NCBI GenBank assembly: GCA_026120185.1
Contig: JANUWF010002362.1
Location: forward strand, 186,001-250,000
DNA from: Voacanga thouarsii
Lineage: Eukaryota > Streptophyta > Magnoliopsida > Gentianales > Apocynaceae
DNA length: 64,000 nt
Direction: 5' to 3'
In this document: positions 44,185 to 57,289 of the stretch, piece after piece
Layout: every line of letters begins with the position of its first letter
How positions within the stretch are numbered: the first letter of the stretch is position 1
The notes under the pieces: model-generated
What the model was told of the DNA's origin: nothing
The model's input: the letters and a program-made list of their open reading frames with translations, nothing else
Database searches by the model: none
Position numbers and translations under genes: made by a program

Positions 44185-46343
44185 ATAATCCCATTTATTT
44201 TCATAACAATTCGCAATCTCCTATTTAATTCCAAGTAAACTATTCAATCCTCAAAAATCAAATACTACGACCACATGTTTATCTCGCTAATAAACACCAT
44301 TAAACTTTACTTTCGACATAAAGGGAGGGTATTCCGTTACCTTGCAACTACCGAGTAATGTGGTTTCGATGCTCTTATGGTGATCGTCCTGAGTTCGCTT
44401 GAGAAGAAGAGAGAAGCTACCTCATTTGCTTCAGTTGATCGAAAATTTAAAAAGAAGAGGAAATCAGCCTCTTTAGGGCGTGATTTAAGGGTAGAAGAAA
44501 GAGAAAAGAATCATTAGAGAAAATGGCATCAAGAGGTTGAAAGGATTTGTGCTTACCTTAAGGTGTGTTTGACTTTTGGCTTAGAATAACTCTTGTATTT
44601 TCAAAATTTTGCAGAGAGAAGTTGCTGGAATTTTCATGTAGAATGGAGAGGGTAAACGGTTGTTATGATTGAAAATTGGAGAAGGTTGGTTTAGGGTTAG
44701 ATGGTGATGTTTAGATAGACTCCTAATGGCTTTAGGTTTCTTGGAAAGCAAAGGCGGAATTTCCAGCTTGCGCGCGTCTCCTTGTTGCCGATTTTTAGGA
44801 GAGTTTTATGGACGAAAAGATTCTGAAATTTGCTCCTCTATGTTGGCCGAAATACTGCTCAAAGGAAGGGCTGAATGTGTTCAGAATTTTGGGCCAAACA
44901 AGGAAGAGTTTGAGTAAGTTTTGATGACTGAAAAATCCTCTGCAAGTGCTGTGAAAATTCTGTGCAAGTGTAGCAAGTTTTGGACTGGTTTGGTTGCTAT
45001 AATTCTACTGAAATTTCCAGAGAAAAATTGAGGGTTTTGGGCGCTGAAAATAGCTTGTTCAGCTGGGGTTTTTTAGTGAATGATGTGTGCAAAATTTCGG
45101 TTGAAGTAGGAACCCAAAGCTGGCCGAAAATCCTACACAAAGCTGTCCGAATTTTTCTGTGTATATGCTGGACGAATTTCAGTGTTTTTGTGTGAATAAA
45201 ATTCTGGTTTTGTGCAGCTAAGGTAGTTGAATTGTTAAGGAGTGTTCTAGGTGTTTTGAGCTAGGATTTTCAGAGTTGGATTGTAGCTAAAAGAGCTGGA
45301 ATTTTCGGACAGCTTATGTGGATACAAAGCTGCCAAAATTTAGCTAGGAAAAGGAAAAAATCCTAGTTGAATTTGGATTGAAATAAAATCTGGTTTTATC
45401 AAGGATTTGGATAGGATTTCCTCTAGTCCTAGAAGAGTTTGGATTGAGCTAAAGGTGCTCCAAGGTGGCGAACAAAATCTGGAAAAATTTCCAGAATATT
45501 TCCAGCTTATGGTTTCCGAAAATTCAAGAGAACAAAAGCTGAAAATAAAACAAATTTCATCCTTAGCTAAAATCCTTGAACTTAGGAGTTAAATATAGAG
45601 CCTTACTCCTATGGAAGTGGAATTTAAACCCAAAGAAAATATCTAAGACTTTAGTTAAAATATTTCTCTAAAATAATTAAATAAATAAAAGGATTATGGC
45701 TAGAATTCTTGAAAAGGTAAAATAAGGTTTTTCCCTAATAGATTCCCTAACTCTAATATTCATCAAGAAGAGTTTTATACCACTTGAAATTCTTCAAAGT
45801 GGCTCCTAGCTAGGGGTTTTTTCGAAAATCCTAAGGAACACAAGCTGAAAATTAAAGGTGAACTTTATTCACATCAAAGTCCTTGAATTTAGGAAATAAA
45901 TATAGAGACTTATTCCCTTGGAGTAAAAATACTAAAATTTCTCTAGGATAGCTAGATTCTTTTTCGGCCAAGATAAGAAACGGTCTAAAGAAAAGAATTT
46001 CAAGAAGAGAAACTAACTTCACAAAAGGTAGGATTCGAACTCGGGTCACCAAAGGAAATCACCAACCTCCCCACTATTCCAAAACAACTCCAATGCTAAT
46101 TTTTCTACAAGAAGTTCTTACCACCCCAATACTCATCCTTCCAAATCTTTGACCAAACCTCCCTTAACCAAATCTTTAACAACGCAACTATTTCACATCA
46201 ATTAATTTAAATGCAAGAGTAACGGAAAAATTCACATGCATCCATGCAAATAAAATTATTCTAGCTACCACATAAAATGCAAGATGCTATGCAATGCATG
46301 ACTTTTTCCCATAGTCAAAGGTGGTTTTGGGCGGGGTATTACA

Positions 46344-46781
46344 CTGAATTTTTTTATAAATTCAAGGAGTTTAAGGCTGAAGTGGAGCGTCAGACATGTA
46401 AATTAATCAAGACCTTACGATCGAATCGTGGTGGAGAGTACCTCCTAGGTGAATTCAAGGACTACATGGTACATCATAGGATAGTATCTCAGCTCTCTGC
46501 GCCGGGGACACCCCAGCAGAACAGAGTGGCTAAGAGGAGGAATAGGACATTGATGGAAATGGTCAGAAGCATGATGTCTCATGCTACTCTTCCGGCATTT
46601 TTTTAGGGATATGCCTTGGAAACAGCGGTATATATTCTGAACTTAGTGCCTTCCAAGTCTGTACCTAGGACTCCCTATGAGATATGGATTGGGCATAAAC
46701 CAAGTCTGATTCATCTTAGGATATGGAGTTGTCCAGCTTATGTACTGATCAAGGGAGACATGTTGGAACCAAGGTCAGAAT
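46344..46781 (+). pseudogene. Second half of integrase, element C
   Basis: Continues the C integrase after D: FFYKFKEFKAEVERQTCKLI, TLRSNRGGEYLLGEF, SAPGTPQQNRVAKRRNRTL, a stop at 46604, YALETAVYILNLVPSKSVPR and SLIHLRIWSCPAYVL. Where the family has the second catalytic Asp and the Glu, this copy shows Asn (SNRGGEY) and Lys (VAKRRN). It is cut at 46781 by solo LTR E. Confidence 0.9.
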
Positions 46782-47570
46782 TGTAACACCCCACTACTAC
46801 GTACCCTAAAAGGGCGGAGATGTCACCCCATCCCGGAGGACAAAAGGTCTTTAAAATGAGGTATAAAATATAAAGACAAACCAAAGAAATCAAACTTAGA
46901 TAAATAATGAAAAACTCTTATTACATCAGGCTCAAACTGGAGCAAAACTAAATAAAAACAAAAATCCGATCTAGAAGCTTAAATCAATAATTGTCTCTTA
47001 AAACATAATGGAAATTAACAAAAGCTTCAACTATCACAGGTCCCACTTGCTCAGCATAATCTATCTCCTAAAAACATGATTTAAAACTGTGTGATATTAA
47101 ATCTTAGTAAGTCCTGTGTATGCACATGGTACTTTGAATAGTTCGTGTATGCATAGTGAAAACATTTGCAGAAATATTTGGCAAGTCATAAATAATTTTC
47201 TTTTTGCATGGAGTGGGTTTTTCTCATTGTCATACTTTGTACAAAATAAATCATCCACTCGAATAAACAGTCATGGCACCACACTTTAGGCTCCATGATA
47301 AGAAAACAGTCAAGAAACCACACTTTGTGTACCATGACAAGAAAAGGACAAGACACCACACTTTGTACACCTTGCCTGAACCAGATTACCACACGTTGGG
47401 CGTTCTGATCAAGGTGAGTGTACAGCCCACCGGGTAAGATACTCCTCCATCCCTTCACCCAACAAAACCATCCGGGTGTCCATGCCGAGAAAATAATACC
47501 TTACCAGGTAAAAATGCTAGTTCGGACCGGCCTGACCAATTAATACTGTCGCCTTTTCAAGCAGAGCTTA

Positions 47571-47599
47571 TCTTCTGGAGGTGGCCACCTGCCAGAAGA
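47571..47599. other. Conserved LTR hairpin in solo LTR E
   Basis: TCTTCTGG/CCAGAAGA perfect stem; tip is the palindrome AGGTGGCCACCT, as in 3' LTR A. Confidence 0.6.
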
Positions 47600-49901
47600 C
47601 TCACTCAAGCCCTCCAAGACTAGTATTGTTAGCCTACCCTTATTGAGTACTCAATGAACATATCCGTCAATTCCTGATTCAAAATATTTCCATATCTTGG
47701 CTTTGTAAAACGTGATTTTCTTCAAAAGAGTTTTCTAAAAATTTAGGAGAAAGAATAGTTTTCTTGATAAAATCGTTAGTTTGACAAAACTGGTAAAAGA
47801 ATAAATATCCACGTTTACAACCCAAGCAATCATAGTTCAACAATAGCTTCGCAAAGCTTCACAACATTGACTTGCCATCATAAATATTTAACAAAAGAGT
47901 TTATGCAAGGACTTACCTGGATAAATCACAGCCAAATCCAACTCAATCGATTGCTCTACTTTCCACTCCTTCCTTGTCTAGAGTAAATAATCCCACAATT
48001 AGGATTCAATCGTTCCATCCACTATCTCATACAATATGACTCTCCATGATCTCATTAATCACCTAGTTCATTCATGGTATTTAATTCAATATATCACATG
48101 TATAACTTTCCATTACTATTCTATTGATCATAACCATGCATTGATCTAAATCAATTCATCACATGACAACTTCCATATTAACTAACATAAAATCATCATA
48201 AATAGCCCCCATAAACATTAAAAGATCTCATCTTTTATCTATTTAGCATGGATCTAGATTCACAATGACAAGATGCATCAATATCCTATCTCATACATGC
48301 TTTATCTATGGCTTTCACCAACATGCTCATCAATCTAATATATTCATGCTTTCATAATAGACACCATAAGCATCCTTAAGCTAATATTCTGAAGTTTAAG
48401 ACCATTTAAATCAGTAAAGATAGAATCTTGATTACCTCTTAGCGATTTAGACTTAAAACACGGCAACTCCTTGTTGACTAGCTTGAGTTTGATCAATGGT
48501 TGAAAAGTTTGGATCGCTTGGATGGCGTTGATCAAGTCTCACCAAAGAATAGGTAAAATCAGTCCCTTATGGACATGATTTAAGGTAGAGAAAAGGAAAA
48601 GAATAGAGTAGGGGTTGAATAGAAGGGTTGAAGATCAATTACCTTGCAGAGAGATTCGGTTTTTTACTTTGCTTTTGGAATAAGCTGGCCGAATTTTGGA
48701 GTTGGTTGAATGCTGGTTTTTTTCATGAGTTTGAGGGGCTGAAAGGGTGGAGATTTTCATGGTTTTCTGAATATAAAAGGCTAGGGTTTTAGGTTTAGGT
48801 GTTTGAAAGAGTTTTGGTCTTGCTTTGGAGTCTTGATTACAAGAGAAAAGTTGGACAGCTTTAGCTCTTCTATGGGTGCCGAAATTGGTCAGGAGTTTAG
48901 GGCTGATTCTGCTTTATTTTTGCAGATTAGAATGGCCAAAATTCTGGACAGAAAGTGGGAGGAAAATCTGGACAGAATGAGTGAAGAAATCTGGTTGGTT
49001 TTGGTCTCTAAAGTGGCGAAACAAGAGAAGGAAAAGAAGCCTTTGTGTAGCTGTATTTTGCTCGCTAGTTAGAAGAATTTTTGTGCAGGTTTTTGCTGAG
49101 GATTTCATGCAGAATAAGGCTGGTTTTTGGCCAAAATTTTGAAGGAATTGGAGGGAAAAATTCTGTTCTTCTTTTGGCTACAACAAAGTCCTAGTTTGTT
49201 AAGGTTTTATTGGACAACCCTAGCTAAGTTTTAGAGAGTTTGATTTGGATTATATTTGCTCCAAGGGTGGCGGCAGCTTTGATGCAATTTTCCAGAATAT
49301 TTGCTGAAGAAACTAGGTTATCTATTTAAGAAATAATTTAATTAATTCCCTATTTTAATTTGAGTAAATTTTAAATAGCTAATAAATAGTTATATTGAGA
49401 GAAAATTCTGGTTTCCTACTTCCTTGAAGCTACCGAATTCTTCTTCCTTTTCCTTCCTAAATTTTCGAAAATCATCATCTTATCCAAGAGATAATTATTT
49501 CTTTTAAAATCCAAACTTTATCCTTTTATTTCTTTTCTTTTTTTTTAAATTATATAAAGAAAATTAAAATATGGAGGTTTATCCCTTAAAAAGTGGCGGC
49601 TACCATATAACACAATACCTATAGATTTTCATATATTCTATCTCCTAATATATTACCTAGATATATCTTTTAAAATCTAGATTAATAATATTTAAAATTC
49701 TCTAAAAGATTATGATAAGATATTAGAAATAAAATTTTATTTATTCTCAAATATTTTATATAATAATTCCCAAGATAAATCACACTCCTAATTTTAGGAA
49801 ATTGGTCCCAAGGTGGCGGCAAATCTAAGGTGTTTCAGCCAAGTGGAAAGAAAGTTAGGGAAGAAGAAAACAAAATAAAGGAACGAATTTGAAGTAGCTA
49901 A

Positions 49902-49955
49902 GAGTCAAACTCAAGGCTATCAAGAATTAAATTCTAAGCTTTATCCACTAATCCA
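49902..49955 (-). other. tRNA-like block in solo LTR E
   Basis: Minus strand TGGATTAGTGG (49955-49945) and GAGTTTGACTC (49912-49902), starts 43 nt apart, 261 nt into the LTR. Confidence 0.55.
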
Positions 49956-50221
49956 CACTAGTTCTTGGTAGATATTCTCCTAATAAAATTCCTTAATTCC
50001 TACTCACTTGCTCCATCCACCTTCTAATAAATTCTTCTTAATAAAATAAAACTCAACTAACTCCAATGACACGACCACTTCAAAACAAATTAATTCATAC
50101 AACAACAAGCTGACATTTTCATGAAAATAGTTCAAATCACCAAGTGCAGTATAAAACAATATAACATGCATGACTTTTCCCCATTTACTAAAGGTGGTCT
50201 AATACGGGGTATTACAAGAAT

Positions 50222-51792
50222 TATGCTATTTAGTTAGGTATCCAAAAGGAACAAAGGGTGGTTAATTTAATCATCCTAAGGTGCAGAAAGTACAGGTTAG
50301 TATCAATGCTAGATACTTAAAGGATGATCAAACTACTTCAACGAAAGGTTTAACTAAGTTGGAACTCGAGGAGAAGTTATCTCCAGAAGCAACTTCTTCT
50401 GACCTGATTGTGGAACAAAAAGAGGCACAGCCTCAAGAGTTTGTACAAATGGTGCCTCGTTATAGTAGGAGAGTGTCTAGGGTTCTAGATAGATGGTATG
50501 GAGAAACTTTTGTGCTGGTCTCTGACTATTAGGAATAAGACCCCACTAGATACGAGGAGGCAATTGCTGATGCCGATGCAAATCTATGGCATGAAGCAAT
50601 GAAAGTTGAGATTAAGTCTATGTACTTCAATCAGGTTTGAGATCTTATAGCTTCACCTGAAGGGATAAAATTGATTGGGTGTAAGTGGGTGTATAAGAGA
50701 AAGAGGAGAGCGGATGGGAAGGTGGAAACCTTCAAAGCTAGGCTTATGGCAAAAGGGTATACTCAGAAAGAAGGGATCGATTATGAGGAAACATTTTCCC
50801 CTGTGGCCATGCTTAAATCCATCCATATACTCCTTGCCTTCGCATGTTACTATGACTACGAGATATGGCAAATGGATGTCAAAACGGCATTTTTGAATGA
50901 CCATCTTAGCGAAGACATCTATATGTCCCAATTGGAAGGCTTCATTGCTGAAGGTCAAGAACATGTGATTTGCAAGCTTAAGAAGTTCATTTATGGACTT
51001 AAGCAAGCATCGAGAGCATGGAACATTTGTTTTGATGAGACTGTGAAGTCTTACAGTTTTATTCAAAACGAGGATGAACCAAGCATGTACAAGAAACTTG
51101 AGGGGTTTAATGTGGTTTTTCTTATCTAGTATATGGATGACATTCTACTCATTGGAAATGATATAGGGTCATTGTCATCTAAAAAGGTTTGGCTATCTAG
51201 TCAATTTAGTATGAAGGACTTGGGAGAAGTCAGCTACATTCTCAGGATTAGACTTCTTAGAAATAGGAAGAAGAGAATGTTAGGATTATCCCAAGTCGCA
51301 TACATTGACAAGATGCTGGCCAAGTACAGTATGAACTCATGCAAGGGAACTCTAATTCCTTGCAGACATTGGTTGTCTCTTTCTTTAAGGGACTATTCTA
51401 AGTCTCAAGAAGAGAAGGACAAAATTAGTATGATTCCCTACGCTTCGGCTGCAGGAAGTCTCATGTACGCCATGCTGTGTACTAGGCCAGATATCTGCTT
51501 TGTCATAGGCTTAGTTAGCAGATATTAGTCAAACCCTGGAGAGGTTCATTGGCAAGCTGTAAAGCATATTCTCAAGTACCTCTAAGAAACCTTAGAACCA
51601 CAAGAAGGGGGGCACATTGAGAGGTAGTACCACCTAATCCGGGATTTCATCTAGAGACGGGAAGTCGTGGTGGTACAGATTGCCTTCGAGAACAATCTAG
51701 CAGATCCGTTCACCAAGCCTTTGGCTGAGAGGGTCTTCAAGAGACACTAAGACGGCATTGGGGTGGGCACCTACGGACTTACCTAGTCTTAG
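50222..51792 (+). pseudogene. RT and truncated RNase H of copia element C
   Basis: After the integrase-RT linker (VPRYSRRVSRVLDRWYGE) the RT reads LIGCKWVYKRKRRADGKVET, KARLMAKGYTQKEGIDYEET, CKLKKFIYGLKQASRAWN, a stop just before YMDDILLIGND, and MLCTRPDICFVIGLVSRY. RNase H is almost absent: HWQAVKHILKYL is followed at once by GGHIER and NLADPFTKPLAERVF, so the catalytic core has been deleted. Stops at 50259, 50530, 50638, 51127 and 51526 lie mostly where a Trp or Gln codon is expected. Confidence 0.92.
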
Positions 51793-51808
51793 AGTGCAAG
51801 TGGGAGAT
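51793..51808 (+). promoter_or_regulatory. Polypurine tract of element C
   Basis: AGTGCAAGTGGGAGAT directly before the 3' LTR; almost the same word precedes the 3' LTR of F. Confidence 0.85.
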
Positions 51809-53888
51809 TGTTGGGAATATGCCCTCTTAGACTAGGTTTCTGATGAAAATATCAAATATTTTATTAAAAGAATTTATTTTCAGAAATTGTTTGTGAATTC
51901 ATTTTCTTTATTTGTACACATTTTTGTTTGGAACAGACCCATTATGTGTAAATAAGTGATCTATGTGAATGGAGGTCTTTCACAGTAAGGTATAGATCAA
52001 GGGTTTTATAAACACATAAACAGTTGTTCTTAACCGATTGATAAGAATGGGAATCTCATCATGTTTAGGTTATTATGTTATGAATTCCAAATGGGGAATG
52101 GCTTACCTTTAGCCAGTAAGTAGTCCACTCACTTCATGACATAAGCGTATTTTGAATACGCAGAATAGGACTTGTAGTAGTGGTTTCTTAAAGTACTATA
52201 TGGTAGAAACCTAGACTACTACTGCTACAGCATGGACTAGTACTCTATGAGTATGAGTTGGTGGTCTAACGAAGCTGGAAGCATATACTTTGATATGCTA
52301 TAGTTGAGGTTCTATTGTAGGGCCAATATACTTGCATGTTGGGTATGTATAACTAGTTAGTTAAGACAGACTTGTACAAGATAGTTTCTACACTATATCG
52401 CCCCTTGTGGTTGTCTGAATAATCTAAATAACTAGGGCCTTAGGACACATGACTTGGATGTGTGCTTTAGGGTAGCTCCCTTAGAAAGCGAAAACACTTC
52501 AAGAAGTTATGGATCATTGGACTAGAAGCCTAAGGATGGTAGATGTCATTTAGAGAGGTGTTAGTACACTTCTTCCTATCTAAATGTACGGCGATGTGTA
52601 GAGGGGTATTTTAGTCATTTTACCTGTAGGTCGAAGACTTTGGTAATGCAACATTGTCCTTGGGGTCAGTATTTTCTTATGGTGATATTAGGAAATATTT
52701 AAAATAAAAAATACAGCTATTTATATAGTAGGGGTATTTTGGTCATTTTAGTAGCCAAGGCGATATGTCTTTTTGGTCCTCGGAATAGCCCGTAAGTCCT
52801 AATTATTTTTGGGTTGAGAAATTAATCTCAGTTGAGAGGGTTTTATTTTATTCAGGAAGTCTAATTTATTATTGGACTGGAATAAAATAAATGGAGAGAA
52901 ATTTATTGTCTGGTTTAATTGGTTAATTAATTATTCAGGGCCTAAGTCTAGTTTGAATAATTATTTTCCTCTAGTTTAATTAATTATTCAAGGCATAGGT
53001 CCAGTTTGAATAATTAGGAAATTAATCAGGATTTAAACTAGAGGAAAATAATTAATACTTAATTATTTATTGGGTTATTTATTTAATTAAATCCCAAGAA
53101 ATAAATAATTAAAGTTCAATTATTTTTTGTTCATTTGGGTTCATTAATTATTTATCGAGTTATTTAATTAATCCCAAGGAAAATAATTAATGTTTATTAT
53201 TTTGGACTTTTCGGGTCCAAGAAAAATAATAAATATTATTTTTTCCCAATAGCCTGGACCATAGGATTTTTCCAGACACAGTTCAGAAGAGTTTATGGTA
53301 AAGCCAAAATTTATTTTGTTAATAATATTCGGATATTATATCCCGAAAATATTATTTTTGTCAAAATAATTATTTTAGATTTCATGACTCTTGGCTTTTT
53401 GTGTGGAAAAATAAAATAAAAGAAAAGAAAAAACAATAAAAATATTTTTCCAAAGTCTTTTGGCTCTCTCCCTTCCTTGTGCCTTTTATCCTTCTGGCTT
53501 TTGGTTTTTGTTTTGCATTATGAAACCAACAGAAGCCAACCGAGGAGTTGGGGGTGGAAAAAAAACCCTGAGAGATTTTCTTCATTCCATTTCTGTGTTC
53601 ACCAACTGGATTAGGCTGTGGTTATATTTTGAGAATTGAAGAGCTAAGCATTAAGGATTTACTGAAGGAGAAGAAAGAGCCAGACAGGTTTTGCACCGGA
53701 AGCTTAGTCTCACGGAAGAGAAGGAAGTTGTTTCTTTAGGTTCAAACTATTCTTCTTCAATCTTCAAGGTTTAAGGCTCCAAGAGGTATGTTTTTCAAGC
53801 CTCCATGCTGTTGCCATGCTCTGTTTAATGTTTATTTTCTCCATTTTCATTCACCGTATGCATGCTCTGTCCGCTGTCAATTCCTTCA
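51809..53888 (+). repeat. 3' LTR of element C
   Basis: Starts TGTTGGGAATATGCC, ends TTCCTTCA, 2080 bp. It is about 51 bp longer than the 5' LTR because one hairpin of the array is duplicated (52927-52963 and 52981-53016). Donor-like GT at 53786 is retained. Confidence 0.95.
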
Positions 53889-53893
53889 CAACT
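53889..53893. other. Target duplication of C, right copy
   Basis: CAACT, as at 26493-26497. Confidence 0.95.
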
Positions 53894-55949
53894 CCCACGT
53901 GGCTTCTCTTACTATATGGTTAGCCCATTACACTTTCACATAAGGTATGGTCCTCCTCCTTAATACTTGCTCTTTTCGGTCAACAATTCCCATAGGGACC
54001 TCTTCATAACTTAAGTTTTCTCGAACATGTAATGGCTCTACCTCAAGCACATGGTTCGAATATGAAATATAACGCCTTAGCTGCAATACGTGGAAGACAT
54101 TGTGCACTCTAGACAGTACAGGTGGAAAAGCCAGTTGATAGGCCAGATCTCCTACTCTCTCCAAAATCCCAAATGGACCTACGTATCTCATAACACCTTT
54201 CATAGGTGACACACGTAGGTACACTTTTTCACTTTGCTGAAACTCTAATAGTCTTCTCTTAGTATCTGCCCAACTTTTTTGTTGATCTTGAGTGGTTTTT
54301 AGATGCTTTCAAATTAATGTAACCTTTTCCTTTGCAATCTGCACCAATTCTGGCCCAGTAATACTCCTTTCACCTACTTCATCCCAACAGATTGGTGAAC
54401 GGCACCTCCTCCCATACGATGCTTCAAAAGGTGCCATGCCAATGCTAGCCTAGTAACTATTGTTGTACGAGAACTCCACTAAAGCCATATAATTAATCCA
54501 ACTACCCTTAAAATCCATGACACAAGCTTAAAGGAGATCTTCTAAAATCTGGATCAACCTTTCACTCTGCCCATCAGTCTGCGGATGAAATGCAGTACTC
54601 AGAGACAACGTAGTGCCAAACTCCTCATTAAGACTTCGCCAGAAACGCGAAAGAAATCTCGTATCACGGTCCGGCACTATGGATACTGGTACACCATACA
54701 ATCTGACAATATTATCTATATATAAACGTACCAATTCCTCCATAGTTGCAGTGGCATTCATCGAAAGAAAGTGGGCAGACTTAGTTAATCTATCCACTAT
54801 TACACATATAGTGTCTTTACTAGTCCTTGTCCTAGGCAACCCTCCAACAAAATCTATGGTCACATGCTCCCACTTCCATATAGGTATCGCTAATGGTTTT
54901 AACAACCCACCAGGATATTGATGATCAGCTTTCACCTATTGACACACCAAACAATAAGACTCGAATTCTGCAATTTCCACCAGAAGTTCATTCTCAAGTC
55001 TCGATACATATTCGTTCCTCAATGAGGTATTGAAAACTTGGAATTGTGAGCCTCTCTCATCACATCTTGCCTCAGCTGTGCATCACTCGGTACGCATAAC
55101 CTAACAAAAAACCACAAACTACCATCATCTTATTATTGAAAATCTGATCCATCATGTATCTGACTTCTTATCTTATTCAATTCCACATCCCTCTTCTAAG
55201 CAACCTTGATCCGCTCAATCAAGGTTGGTTACGCTAAAAGTGCGGCCAAAAATCCATTCGTATAGTCCACTATATCAATCTTTAGTTTCTCAAATTCTGT
55301 TATTAACTGGTTTTGTTGAGTCAACATTTTAGCTAATGTCCTCGATGACTTCCTACTCAGTGCGTCAGCTACCTTGTTCGCTTTTCTAGGGTGGTAACTA
55401 ATCTTCAAGTCATAGTCTTTTAATAATTCCAACCACTTTCGCTGCCTCATATTTAGCTCTTTCTATGTAAATAGATATTTTAAAATTTTATAATCAGTAA
55501 AAACCTCACACTGCTCTCCGTATAAATAGTGCCTCCAAATTTTTTAAGCAAAAACTACCGTTGCCAACTCTAAGTCATTGGTGGGATAATTTTTCTCATA
55601 CGGTTTTAATTGTCAAGATGCATAGGCAATTACTTGATCGTTCTGCATAGCACACAACCCAAACCATTCTTAGAGGCATCACTATAGATCACAAATCCTC
55701 CAGACTCCGTGGGTAAAGCCACAGCTGGCGCTGAAACCAACTTTTGCTTTAGCTAATGAAAACTATCATCACAAGCCGGGGTCCATTCAAACTTAGTTCT
55801 TTTTTTAGTCAACCGAGTCATAGGCATTGCAATAGTAGAAAAGCCTTCTACAAACTTCCTGTAGTATCCTGCTAAACCAAGGAAACTACGCACCTCAGTA
55901 ACATTACTAGGTCTAGGCCAATCCACAATTGCCTCTATTTTCTTCGGAT
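53894..55949 (-). pseudogene. RNase H end, integrase and tail of element B
   Basis: Minus strand: RNase H remnants ([50 protein letters not shown]), integrase core (EHVTIDFVGGLPRTRTSKDT, VIVDRLTKSAHFLSMN, IVPDRDTRFLSRFW, HPQTDGQSERLIQILEDLL) and tail (MYLRVSPMKGVMRYVGPFGI, RVHNVFHVLQLRRYI, RRTIPYVKV). The last codons before C read REATW, and the tail resumes at 26492 on the other side. Many stops; older-looking than D. Confidence 0.9.
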
Positions 55950-57289
55950 CCATAGATATACCATTCCCAGAAATCACATGACCAAGAAAAGTCACATTTT
56001 GCAGCCAAAACTTGCACTTAGAGAACTTAGCATAAAGCTTCCTTTCTCGAAGGATTTGCAACACGTCCTTTAAATGCTCATCATGCTATTCTTCAGATGA
56101 AGAATAGATGAGAATGTCATCAATGAATACCACTACATACTTGTCTAATTGCTGTCAAAATACTCTGTTCATCAAATCCATGAATGCGGCTGGTGCATTG
56201 GTCAATCCAAAAGGCATTACCAAAAATTTGTAGTGCCCATATCGAGTCCTGAATGCACTTTTAGAAATATCCCATTCCTTAACCCTTAGCTAATGATATC
56301 TCGATCGAAGGTCAATTTTTGAGAAAACTCAAACCCCTTTTAACTAATAAAAAAGATCATCAATTCGAGGTAATGGATACTTATTCTTCATTATGATCTT
56401 ATTTAACTCCCTATAATCAATACACAGGCGTAAACTCCCATCTTTCTTCTTCACAAATAAGACAGGTGCTCCCCAAGGTGATACACTTCGTTGAATAAAT
56501 TTCATATCCAGTAGCTCTTGTAGCTGTGTTTTTAACTCCCTAAGCTCAGTCGGTGCCATCCAATAAGGTGCTTTAGAAATTGGCTCTGCTTCAGGAATGA
56601 GATTGATTTCAAATTCAATCTCAGGGGGTAATCCAAGTAATTTCTCAAGAAAAACATCTAGGAACTCACAGACTATTGGAATATCTTCCAACTTCGGACT
56701 ATCTTTCTCTGTATCAACCACATAAGCCAGATACCATGTACATCCCTTTTTCAAACTTCTCCAAGCTTTCATAGCTGTAATAATTGGTATAGGCTACTTT
56801 CTCGCATTCTTAGGTGTCCCTTGGAACTGAAACTCCTCTTTTCCAGGTATTTTAAACTTCACCTTTTTACCTTGACAATCGACCAAGGCATGATTCTGAG
56901 ATAACTAATCCATTCCCAAGATAACATCAAAATCTGACACATTAATCTGAATAAGGTCGACACCAAGCACATGCTCTTCAATACCCACTCGACAATCTCA
57001 AAATACAGAGTTAGCAATTAAAATTTTTTCTCCAAGTGTGGCGACTCAATGGGTGTCTAAAAGATGCTCAAGTAGAATACCAAAAATTTTATCAAATTTT
57101 AGGGATACAAACGAATGGGTGGCTCCACAATCAAACAAGGCATAAGCTGGAAAGGTATTGATGGAAATTGAACTTGCAACAACATCGTCTGACTTGTCTG
57201 CCTCTTGTTGGATTAAGGCAAACACTCTAGTATTAGTCTTCTTCTGTTGTGACTGCGCTGACTGCTGCTACTCAGAAGGCTTAACCCCT
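55950..57289 (-). pseudogene. Protease and reverse transcriptase of element B
   Basis: Protease: ALFDCGATHSFVSLKFD near 57110-57160 with DCG at the active site, and [88 protein letters not shown], catalytic [11 protein letters not shown], then [20 protein letters not shown]. Interrupted by stops about every hundred residues or less. Confidence 0.9.

Larger units (their letters stand above)
31837..46343 (-). mobile_element. Ty3/gypsy element D, nearly complete
   Basis: Minus-strand gypsy element with two LTRs of about 3.4 kb (31837-35240; 40950-46343 including solo LTR C2). Between them are polypurine tract, integrase, RNase H, RT, protease, gag, a 55-codon upstream frame, an extra 230-codon frame and a primer-binding site. 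It lies in the integrase of C, between CTGAC (31832-31836) and CTGAA (46344-46348), a target duplication with one change. Its LTRs are very similar over most of their length. Confidence 0.95.
40950..46343 (-). repeat. 5' LTR of element D, split by C2
   Basis: Plus-strand TGTAACACCCC to GGGGTATTACA. Without C2 and its duplicated target it is about 3407 bp against 3404 for the 3' LTR. Hairpin at 41701-41729, tRNA-like block at 46028-46084. Confidence 0.95.
46782..50216 (-). mobile_element. Solo LTR E, Ty3/gypsy related to D
   Basis: 3435 bp, plus-strand ends TGTAACACCCC and GGGGTATTACA, flanked by AGAAT on both sides (46777-46781, 50217-50221). It shares the conserved blocks of LTR D but is clearly diverged. 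Hairpin at 47571-47599 and tRNA-like block at 49902-49955. Small frames such as 48803-49072 show nothing recognisable. Confidence 0.93.
26498..53888 (+). mobile_element. Ty1/copia element C, host of D and E
   Basis: Complete copia layout of about 9.4 kb once D and E are subtracted: LTR 26498-28526, leader, gag, protease, integrase (split by D, then by E), RT, truncated RNase H, polypurine tract, LTR 51809-53888. Flanked by CAACT on both sides. It lies in the integrase tail of B. Six differences are visible in the first 120 or so bases of the two LTRs. Confidence 0.95.

Noticed and set aside
50653..51066. 137-codon frame antisense to the C reverse transcriptase
   Set aside because: The plus strand clearly encodes RT motifs; the antisense frame has none.
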